Position numbers and translations under genes: made by a program. A stretch of DNA of 64,000 nucleotides, taken from contig CM049310.1 of assembly GCA_026874595.1 (NCBI GenBank), positions 5,270,001 through 5,334,000 of the forward strand, given 5' to 3'. Source of the stretch: Sipunculus nudus. Taxonomy: Eukaryota; Annelida; Sipuncula; Golfingiida; Sipunculidae. Below the pieces are notes generated by a model. That model was not told where the DNA came from. It was given only the letters and a program-made list of their open reading frames with translations, and searched no databases. Below, piece by piece: positions 25,801 to 37,800 of the stretch (positions within the stretch are counted from its first letter, which is position 1; each line of letters starts with the position of its first letter).

Positions 25801-28800
25801 GTAGCACAGGTAAGTCTGGAGACGCTGTACTTCTTTTATAACTGGGAAGTACTCAGGTAGGTGAACATGAGTTTAGCTGTCTGGTGAAGGTGGGAGCATT
25901 TAAAGCATTCTGGGTAAATCTGCAAGCAAAAAACAATGGCATATTAACATTAGTACTGTAGTTCATGTTCAGGTAAGGGATTGAACATCTTGGTTTGATG
26001 GGACCAGGCTGGGTAGTCTGATATAAATATGTTCATGTACATTATCCATGAGAGAATCTGGTCTAAACCCCATATCAGGCATGTATGTATTTTCACAATG
26101 TAAACCAATTTTCTGAAATGTAAATCATTCATGATATATATATCCAAAATAGTATCACTTTCCATGCATGTGTAAATTTATAATGGATGGTTCCTAGAGA
26201 ATTTGTTTTTAGCTTTTATTCAATCATTATGTTAGATAAACTGCTAAAAAAGTAAATAAATACCAGTAATGCTAAATGAAAGCAACACTCATAATACAAT
26301 TAATGCTGAATTTATATTTTTGTCTAATGAGAATTGGAGAATGCAAACATCTCTCTTTCATTAGAATCATTGTAATTTGTAAAGCATTTGGTAACAACTA
26401 GTGGTGGAGTTGGTACATATGTCATTATCAATCATCAGATTGGTCAAACCAATCGGTAATCATTTAACAATCAGTTCAAGTGTATATTCCATTACTTGTA
26501 TGTGTAAAACTGGAAAATTGTTGGAGTCTATAAATGCTATACTGTATATAATTTTTATTTAAATTTTGCCAAAAACTGCTAATTCTTGAGCTCATTCTCC
26601 AGATTATTGCTCAGAGTTTTCAACAGAATGTTATAAAAATTCTTAGATTGTAGAGCTTTTTTAAGCCAGTTGAGTCACTTAACAGGATGTTCTGTTTTTT
26701 GGCCTTTTTTGTCATTGGTCAATTGAGCACTTAAAACTGAAAGAAGAATGGCTGATTTCCAATAAAACATGATGACCATTCCATCACTAGTTAAACCACT
26801 TGAATGACAGGTTGATGTATAAACATTTGGTGTATGGTGTACAGACATATCCTCTGTGTTTCAGATCAGGACACCTGACGATGAGCTTCATGAGATTAAG
26901 TTTTGTTACTGCATCAACAGTGCTGGTCCCTGGGCTGGAGAGGTGGCTAACATGGCTGGTATTGGTAGTCATGAAGGGATTAATATGGTGCCCCTGCCTG
27001 TCCAACCAAGGTAATATATTAATTAGTCCATACTCCATAATGCACATACCAGTATTCTTGCTAGACAAGTATCCCAGTCCAAGTGCTCAGGCCCTCATTA
27101 CCTCAGTCAAAGGTTATATGTTTTCACTTATATTTGCTTGTCTAATAACAGATCATTGTGAATTAGTCATCATTGAGGGCAGATGTGTTTTCTTTGACAT
27201 TCAACCCTGGGAGGCCATTATAGGATAACTTGTTGATAGTAATCAGACAACAGTGATGATCATATAATCAGCACTGTTGTATTGCCTCATGAAGACTACC
27301 TTGCCAGATGTAGGCTTTGAAGCAACATTCAGTACAAGGCAAAGATCTAACAGTGAAACCTGTGTATTAAGACCTCCCATGGGAATGGCCAAAAGTTGTC
27401 TAATTAAAAGGTGGTCTTTTTAGACAGGTCAGTAAAAATCAATGTGAATGTTTGGTTCACTGAAGGGTGGTTTTATTAGACAGGTGGTCTTTCAGAAAGG
27501 TTTCACTGTAAATATACCTGAGAGACTCAAGGCACTACAGAGTTTAGTCACTCTTACTAATTTACCACTACTTTCAGAGACCCAAGAAAAAGATGAGACA
27601 AGTCAAGCCACAGGAGTTTCCCATCGTCATCAAACCCCAAATTTGGTCAATTAGATCAAAACTTATGACAGGAGTACTCTAAAGCTGATAAACCAATTTC
27701 CCCTTAACTTAGTGTAGGGGTTTGGACATGGGCTAAAAAAAGCTACATTAAATTTTGGTGCAGATCCATGGCATAGCCGGCAGGATTGATTTGCCTTGGT
27801 TGAGCTATGATTGAAATGCTAGGTTAAGGGGGCCTATATGGATATCTGACATCAGTTATTTAAGGGTAATCCCATGAACCTTGTATAAAAATATGCCAAG
27901 TAAGGCTGATCTTACCACACACAGGCTGCTCTTCTTATAAGGAATTACCTGTAGAATGTAAATGTCACTCGGAGGCTGATTTAAGAACCTTCCAGAAACA
28001 CTAAATTCATCTGACCTATTTCAGCAATCGAGGATTAGTTTTTACATAAGTCACTTGGTGGGGATTTCTTGTTTGTGTTCCAGGAAGCGTTTTGTGTACA
28101 TGTTCCACTGTCCAGATGGGCCAGGCCTGGAATGTCCCATGATCATAGACCCGAGCGGGACATACGTACGCCGGGAAGGGCTCGGGGGTAATTATATCTG
28201 TGGCGCTTCTCCTGAAGAGGTGAGATATTTATCTGTGTTTTATAGTTATTTGTAATACTTATTATGACAACTGGAACTCTTCTTTTCTAAAATCAAAACA
28301 TTCATTTACATGTATTGTTGTCATAATGTGGATTTTGCAACAATAGATATGTTTCCATTTATCTAGCCTATTATGTTTATATCAAGTAAATTGCTTTATA
28401 GAATCTTTAACTCAGCTGACTTTCAGTCATGCTAAGCTATAGTGATTGGTCTTTGTCTTTCTATCTTCCATCTGATTGTACATCCCTGAATCTGGCCAGT
28501 CATTAACAGGGCACAAACTGTAACAGTTTGACCTGGAACCTTGTCACTTAATATCCAAGGAGGACCTGGGAAAATCTTTAAAACCTGAAACTAGGTCACA
28601 GTGAAGAATATTCTTCAAGCTTCACATTGAAAACATACTTTATAGCATGGTGAAAGTCAGACTCTTCTAAGTGTTTGAATATTTGCATATTTTTCCCTAA
28701 AACATGGTACACAAATTGTTTTAAACAGTTCCAAACAGTTTCAAAACTTGTCTACAAAGTCATATCTTCAGAAATAGGGTTTCAGGTGAACACCTTAACT

Positions 28801-31800
28801 TTTGAAGTATTTGCAGATTAATTCCCTTCAAATTTAATACACAAAATTGTTTCAACCAATATAACTAGTGACTTTGACCTTGATCTTAAAGATCACATTG
28901 GCAGAAATAGAGGCTTGTTAACCTTTGGGATACTGCAAATTTTTTACTCCCATTTCATGTAAAAATTGTTTCAGTAAAGTTCTCAGTGTCGTAAAACTTG
29001 TGACCTTGACATTGATCTTCAAGGTCAGATCAGTGGAAATAAGGTGTATTTGTTTCCTCGTTTTTAGCTCAGCTGACTATAAGTCATCTGAGCTATAGTA
29101 GTGGTCCATTGTCCTTCGACTGTCTGTCCGGATGTTCGTCCGTAAGACTGGTACGTTTCGACACCATTGGACCTACGAATCTGAAATTCGGCATACAGTT
29201 AGATGTCCCCAGTATCTCCTAACATGCTGAAAATTGGGTCAATAGGATTTCCTTCCTTCGAGATATTAAGGAAAAATCTCAGTTTTTTATTAGAAATCTA
29301 TTTTAACACTTCAGGACTGCCTAATATCAAAACCACTCATCTGGTTTTTTAGCTCAGCTGACTGAAAGTCATCTGAGCTATAGCGATCACTCTTTGTCCA
29401 TCGTCCGTCTGTCTGTCTGTCCGTCCGTTAACCAGGCACAAATCGTAACCGCTTCTGAGAGGTCCATGAAAAATCTCCTTGGAAACCAGAAATTAGGTCT
29501 CTGTTACCCATATCCTTCGAGCCATGGGGCCCCAAAGTATCCCCCAGGAAAGTAAAAAATTTCATACAAAAACTTCAATATCTCATTAACTACTTGACTG
29601 ATGGTCATGTTTTTTGGCATACATATTGATCATGAGATGTTCCATCAGTTCCTGCAGACTGGTGGCGCCACCTTTATTTTTCAATTTTTACAAATTTTTT
29701 TCTCTATTTTTGAGACCTTTAAAAATATGAACATCTGTTTACAAGGCACAAATTGTAAAGACTGGACCTAGAATCTTAAATCTTGACACACTGAGAGGTC
29801 CATGAAAAATCTCCTTGGAAACTAGAAATTAGGTCTCTGTTACCCATATCCTTTGAGCTATGGGGCCCCAAAGTACCCCCCCCCCCCCCCCAGAATAGTC
29901 AAAAATTTCATACAAAAACTTCAATATCTCAATAACTACATCACTGATGGTCATGATTTTTGGCATACATATTGATCATGAGATGTTCCATCAGTTCCTG
30001 CAGACTGGTGGCACCACCTGTATTGTTTGATTTTTTACGATTTTTTCCTCTATTTTTGAGACCTTTAAGGATGCTGTCATCTGTTAACATGGCACAAATC
30101 ATAACGACTGGACCTAGAATCTTAAATCTTGACACACTGAGAGACCTTTGAAAAGTCTCCATGGAAACCAGAAATTAGGTCTCTGTTACCCATATCCTTC
30201 CAGCTATGGGGCCCCAAGGTACCCCCCAGAATAGTCAAAAATTTCATACAAAAACATTAATATCTCATTAACTACTTGACTGATGGTCATGATTTTTGGC
30301 ATACATTTTGATCATGAGATGTTCCATCAGTTCCTGCAGACTGGTGGTGCCACCATATTTTTCAATTTTTTTCTAATTTTTTTCTCTATTTTTGAGACCT
30401 TTAAAATGTGAACATCTGAATTGGCACAAATCGTAAAGACTGGACCTAGAATCTTAATTCTTGACACACTGAGAGGCTCATGAAAAATCTCCTTGGAAAC
30501 CAGAAATTAGGTCTCTGTTACCCATATCCTTCGAGCTATGGGGCCCCAAAGTACCCCTCAGAATAGTCAAAAATTTCATACAAAAACTTCAATATCTCAT
30601 TAACTACATCACTGATGGTCATGATTTTTGGCATACGTATTGATCATGAGATGTTTCATCAGTTCCTGCAGACTGGTGGCGCCACCTGTATTTTTTTCAA
30701 TTTTTACGAATTGTTTTCTCTATTTTTGAGACCTTTAAAATGTGAACAGCTGTTAACAGGGCACAAATCATAAAGACTGGACCTAGAATCTTCATTCTTG
30801 ACACACTGAGAGGTCCATGAAAAGTCTCCATGGAAACCTGAAATAAGGTCTCTGTTACCCATATCCTTTGAGCTGTGGGGGGGCTCCCAATTACCCCCCA
30901 GAATAATGGAAAATTTGATACAAAAGCTGCAGTATCTGAACAACTAATGCAGAGATCACCATAATTGTTTGCATGGATATTGATCATGGAGTGTCTCATC
31001 AGTTTCTGCAGACTGGTAGCACCACCTGTATTTGTTCGGGTTTTTTTACGAATTTTTTTCTCTATTTTTGAGACCTTTAAGGATGCTGTCATCTGTTAAC
31101 GTGGCACAAATTGTAGAAACTGGACCTAGAATCTTCATTCTTGTCATGCAAGGAGGCCCATGAAAAGTGCCTGTGGAAACCAGAAATTAGGTCTCTGTTA
31201 CCAATATCCTTCAAGCTATAGGACTCCGAAGTATCCCTCAGAATAATGGACAATTTGATACAAAAGCTGAAGTATCTGAACAACTAATGTGGAGATCACC
31301 ATGAATCTTGCATGGATATTGGTCATGGAATGTTTCATCAGTTTAGTGTTTTTTATTAGTTTCTGCAGACTGGTGAAGCCACCTGTATTTCTTATCTGCC
31401 AAAATGAAGTTTTGCGGATATTATGTTTTTGACCGTGTTCCTCCGCCGCCGCCATGTTCGTTTTCATAGAACTTCTCTGAGACTAATGGACCAATTTTTC
31501 CGAAACTTACACCAATTATCGGGTCACATGTGAACTGGTGCCTAACCAATTAGCGTTGACCCCTGACCTTTCCTCTCTGCCCAGCGTCCTTTTGTGCGTC
31601 TGTTTCCACACATAAATCCTCATATCTTGGGAACTATTTGACCGATCAGGAAATAAATTTTATACAAATGTAGCCCTTGGATAGCTTTATAACATACACA
31701 AAAAATGGTGGCGCCACCTGTAACCATGTTTGCACAGTGTCCATCTGTTCATCTGCCTTGGGTTAAAATCACTCATATCTCTGCAGTGAATTGACTAATT

Positions 31801-34800
31801 CACCTGAAATTCGGCATGCGTATACATCCTGGATAGCTTTCTTGATTTTATGACAGGTGGCACCACCTACAATCACTTTCACGCTGATGACAACCAAGCT
31901 AATATCACGGGAGCCATTTGACCGATCGGGCCAAAATTGTGCATGTGTATAGATCTCACATAGCTCTTTATCATACACAAAACTGGAGGGGCCACCTGCA
32001 ACCATTTTTGCACAGCGTCTGTCTGTTTGTCTGCCATGGGATAATGTCACTCATATCTCGGCAGTGGTTTGACATATCTGCTTAAAATTTTGCAGTTTTA
32101 TACATCCTGGATAGCTTTCTTGATTTTATGTCAGGTGGCGCCACCTACATTCACGTTCGCATTGATGACATCCAAGCTCATATCTCGGGAAACGTTTGAC
32201 CGATTTGGCCAAAATTTGCATGTGTATAGATCTCACATAGGTCTTTATCATACGCAAAACTGGTGGCACCACCTGCAACCATTTTTGCACAGCGTCCGTC
32301 TGTGTGTCTGCCTTGGGTTAAAATCACTCATATCTCTGCAGTGAATTGACTAATTCACCTGAAATTCTGCATGCATATACATCCTGGATAGTTTTCTTGA
32401 TTTTATGACAGGTGGAGCCACCTACATTCACATTTACGCTGCAGACATCCAAGCTCATATCTCGGGAACCGTTTGAATGATTGGGCCCAAATTTTTTTTC
32501 ATGTGTATAGATCTCACATAGGTCTTTATCATACACAAAACTGGAGGGGCCACCTGCAACCATTTTTGCACATTTTGCACAGCGTCTGTCTGTTTGTCTG
32601 CAGTGGCCTAAAATCACTCATTTCTCTGTAGTGGTTTGACATAACTGCCTAAAATTTTGCAGGTTTATACATCCTGAACAGCTTTCTTGATTTTATGACA
32701 GGTGGCGCCACCTACATTCTAGTTAATGCTGCACACATCCAAGCTCATTTCCCAGGAACCCTTTGACTGATTGGGCCAAAATTGTGCATGTGTTTAGATT
32801 TCACATAGGTCTTTATCATACACAGAACTGAAGGGGCCACCTGCTACCATTTTTGCACAGCATCTGTCTGTTTGTCTGCCATGGGATAATGTCACTCATA
32901 TCTCGGCAGTGGTTTGACGTATCTGCCTAAAATTTTGCAGCTTTATACATCCTGGATAGCTTTCTTGATTTTATGACAGGTGGAGCCACCTAAATTCTAG
33001 TTAACGCTGCACACATCCAAGCTCATATCTCAGGAACCATTTGACCGATTGGGCCAAAATTGTGCATGTGTTTAGATCTCACATAGGTCTTTATCATACA
33101 CAAAACTGGAGGGGCCACCTGCAACCATTTTTGCACAGCGTCCGTCTGTTTGTCTGCCGTGGGCTAAAATCACTCATATACATGTAGTGGTTTGACTTTT
33201 CTGCCTAAAATTTCACATATGTATACAACTTGGACAGCTTTCTGGATTTGTGGTAGGTGGCACAACCTACATACACATTTAGGCTGCAGACATTCATGCT
33301 AATATGCAACATACCTGACTATTTCCCCATGCCACTCAATCCATGCCTCACTTCACCCGCTCCACTCTGATTTTGGCAGATACACGTAGTCACTTGTCGG
33401 CTACCCATATTCTAGTTTTTAAAGTTTACACATTTTTTCTCTATTTTTGAGATATATAAATACAGACTTAATCTTGGCCTGTTGGTTAATCTGTTTGATG
33501 CTTCAGTTGAATGAGTATATACTACCATTATGATAATAAAATTTCCTTTTGTGAATCTCTTCCCAGTCAGCTGAGTGTCATGACCCATGGGTCACTTGTT
33601 TCATATTTACCATAAATATTCCTCTATATAGTTCCTATGTACATGCCAGAAATTAAGTCAGTATTATTTAATTTTAAAAAGTTATGGGCCCAAACATAAT
33701 GGACTTTGTAAAAAAATCAGGAAAGATATTTGGTCACTTAAGACCAAAGTGTTAAAGGTAGGGACTTTTTTTCAGTAATACTACTTTAATTAATCAAAAT
33801 TTAATTGTATACCAAAAATTAGATCAAAATCTGTTAAATTTTTTTAAATATTGGCAAAAATATAAAATTGGTACCTTAAATTTTGCCCAACTTTGGCCAA
33901 GGCACGTTTTTTTTGGTAAGTACTGTGGATTTAATTTTCACAGCCTGTACACATAAGGATTTAATCTGTTAAAATCTGAAATTTGAAAATAAAAGCTGCA
34001 AAATCAGGCTAGTTATTGAATTTTTTTTGCAGGCTCTGGTTGTATTCCCTTACTTTGTCAAGCAGTCCACTTTAGTGACTGTAGGTCATTCAGTGCAGCT
34101 CTCTATGCTCCCAAGGCTGTTGGCATAATGTTATGCAATCCCATCACTAAGGCAAGTCCTCTCTCCACTGAGATGAGCTTGATCAGGCTGTCTGCAGTTA
34201 ATACCATACCACAGGGAGCCTTTTTCTCTGGCACCCCCCCCCCCCACCCCACCCACCCTCCACCCCATTCTGTTGACAGACCTGTACTATGAACTAGATG
34301 AATTTTAAAATTAACATTTTTTTCAACAAGAGCAGTGACAACGGAGACCCCCCCACCCACCCCTTCAATAAACAGGACTAATAAACAAGATCTTATTATT
34401 TTAATGTTAAATAAATTCTTTTTGATGAGACTTGCACAATTTCTTGCACCATTCCTATGATTACCAAGTATGTCTCCACCAAATATTGTCATTCCTATGT
34501 TTACCAAGTATTACTCCACCAAATATTGTCATTCCTATGATTACCAAGTATGTCTCCACCAAATATTGTCATTCCTATGATTACCAAGTATGTCTCCACC
34601 AAATATTGTCATTCCTATGATTACCAAGTATGTCTCCACCAAATTTTGTCATATCAATGAATACAAAGTATGTCTCCACCAAATATTGTCATTCCTATGT
34701 TTACAAAGTATTACTCCACCAAATATTGTCATTCCTATGATTACCAAGTATGTCTCCACCAAATATTGTCATTCCTATGATTACCAAGTATGTCTCCACC

Positions 34801-37800
34801 AAATATTATCATTCCTATGATTGCCAAGTATGTCTCCACCAAATATTGTCATTCCTATGATTACCAAGTATGTCTCCACCAAATATTGTCATTCCTATGA
34901 TTACCAAGTATGTCTCCACCAAATATTGTCATTCCTATGATTACCAAGTATGTCTCCACCAAATATTGCCATTCCTATGATTACCAAGTATGTCTCCACC
35001 AAATATTGTCATTCCTATGATTACCAAGTATGTCTCCACCAAATATTGCCATTCCTATGATTACCAAGTATTTCTCCACCAAATATTGTCATTCCTATGA
35101 TTACCAAGTATGTCTCCACCAAATATTGCCATTCCTATGATTACCAAGTATTTCTCCACCAAATATTGCCATTCCTATGATTACCAAGTATGTCTCCACC
35201 AAATATTGCCATTCCTATGATAACCAAGTATGTCTCCACCAAATATTAAGTGATATATGTTGAAAACAAATGAAATAAAAATTCTTTGGGAGTGTTCCAT
35301 CTGTGCTTCCAATTTTTTAATGCCATCAAGGGATGAATTGTTTTTTCTGTAAAACATGGACCTCCCTGAAATGCCTGCCTATGGGGAAAAACACCTCGCT
35401 AGAACTATCTTAAATATAAGTTGTTGAGCTGTACGAGGTGTGTCTGAGCCTGCTTGCTTGGTTTGGACCTGGCTAGGCTTATGCTTGATGTGTGTATAAG
35501 CTACTTTGTGGCTGGGTTTTCTTACAATCCTCACAAAGTAACTTGAATTAAATTTCCAGCATTGATCTTAAATTTCCTGTGATGACACTGATTTTCATTT
35601 TGTATGGAATTTCAAATTTTAAGAAAACTCATGGTGTGTGGGCAAACTGAAGATTTGTAGAGAAGTTGTTTGCAAACTTAAAAATGAATTACAAAATATT
35701 TGGAAATTTTGTAAATTGTTGAAAAACTTATGAATTGTAGGATGAAGAACCAGATAGTACCAATCTGGATGTAGACTACGATTTCTTTAATGACAAAATC
35801 TGGCCAGTTCTGGCAAATCGAGTGCCTGCCTTTGAAACATTAAAGGTTGGTAACCATGGAGATCACGAGGCCTTAGTAACTCTTATGATTGATTGGCAAC
35901 CCTGTATGCATGCCCTAGTGAATACTATTGTCTCAAAATCAGATGGAAGTATGGTACAGCAGCCTGGCTGCAGCCGTGATTGGCTCATGATGATTGCTCC
36001 CCTTGGCACTTGAATAACAACATCTGGAGAGTCATGAATATTCATGCCTGTATACCTCGGTGAATTTGGGAAAATTACCAGTTGCACATTTTCATGATGC
36101 ATTTAAAGAAAATTAAGGTGAAGGTTTTCAAGAATCGATGGTGTTTGTATAAATTTAGGAATCTCCGCTGTGCCTTCCCTTAAATGTCCACCTTTTTGTC
36201 AGAGGTTGCTTCTACCAAGCCTTTTCCTGATTGGGGTGGCTGGAACTGCTCACCTCACCTGCCAAAATTAAAAATAAAAATTTGTCACATTCTAAGAAAA
36301 TACTTTATTAACATTGCAGATGGGCATGGCCACCAATTGTTACCAATTTCATCCAATTCTTATCACACACATTCATTCATGTAATTAATCTGGTATTATT
36401 CTAACATATATTAATTGACTACCCATTCTCTTCCTCACATGTTTACCTGAACCTTTTTTGTTTGTTGATACCGTTATGAATTGTGAGGGAATGTTCCTTT
36501 GTGAACAATCTCTAAGGTAGCAGCAGAGTTGTAATGTTTGTGAGTGCAGTTCTGAGCTGAGTATGATTCTGAAGCTGCTGTCTTTCCAACTGATTTTGAG
36601 AGTGCTATTAAGATGGCATGATGTCATCATCATCATCAAACTCACTTGATTCTTTTTGTATAGTTTAACCCAGATTGTACTTGCTCTGTCTAGTGACCAT
36701 AGTGTAGTGATGGTTTAAAGGTGTGATGTTTTCCTCAAACCCCATAGACTGGTGCTCTGTGTGATTCATGGTTACCAAGCTTCACTCTACTTTGGTTCCA
36801 ACTGTGACCACATGGTACATGTGGAGTAAAACTTACAGTTGGAACTGTGTTCATGCATGGCCTGTAATGATCCATGGGCAGGGCGGGATAGTTGGGTTCA
36901 GCAAGACAATATTTACCGGACTCCATTGCATCTGACTGGACCACATGATTAAATAAATAGTTCATGGTAATATGATTGAAAACAGTAATGTGTTAGTAAT
37001 GTATTACATGGATTTGTACATTGTTAACTATTTTGTAATGTTTGAATTCATAAAGGGTCACTCACATGGGGATTACTTAGATGATGCGACCATCTTTATT
37101 GTGCAGCAAATAAAATATTTGTGTAATTCCTGAAAAAAGTTTGATCTGAATCAGAACCTATAAAATTACTGTATTGCCAGCCAAGGGTGCTGGCTCTAAA
37201 CTAAATTTGCCATACCTCCCTCAAAACTACATGCAAAGTCTTGTAGTCTGACGCTAATTTTGATCCCTTCCTGGGTTTGTAATAAATTTTGAATTACAGT
37301 ATTATTGATATTTTTGGATGTCCTTATATCAGTATATTGACAGTAGTTGATCATCAAATAGAAAACAATGTCTTATATTTAAATGGAAGTCTTTTGGCAC
37401 TGTAAGACATGCAAGAAATGTCATTGGTCAGAAATAAGTGAAAATGACCTCTGATTGGTTAATCACAACATATTTACATCAATAGAAGGGGCTATTCTAG
37501 ATGCATAATTAAAATGTCCACTATGGCAATCATTAAACATTCTTGTCTTAATTAAATGGATTGGAAATAAATTTTATTAGTGGGAGTTTTTAGAGGTTTC
37601 TAGAGAACTGCAGAAAATTTGTTTGAAAAATTTAATTTTAATAGCAATTTTAATATTTTTTATGTATAAAACATGTTGCGTATGGTACTGCCAGGAAAGT
37701 ATTGAGATACCTAGTGAGATAATGTGTCATTACAGGCCTTGTTCTTTCTGTGCCTCCCGTCTTTTTTCACTATCATTTTGTTTTTGCTGCAAGTCAAATC

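Noticed and set aside
34103-34507. 134-codon minus-strand open frame in FOXRED1 intron 7
   Set aside because: Driven by a poly(C)/CCCACC tract read as glycine/tryptophan-rich sequence and running into the minisatellite; no homology recognised.
34451-35247. Regular 40-bp repeat resembling a CRISPR array
   Set aside because: Units are directly contiguous with no unique spacers, and the window is eukaryotic; it is a minisatellite.
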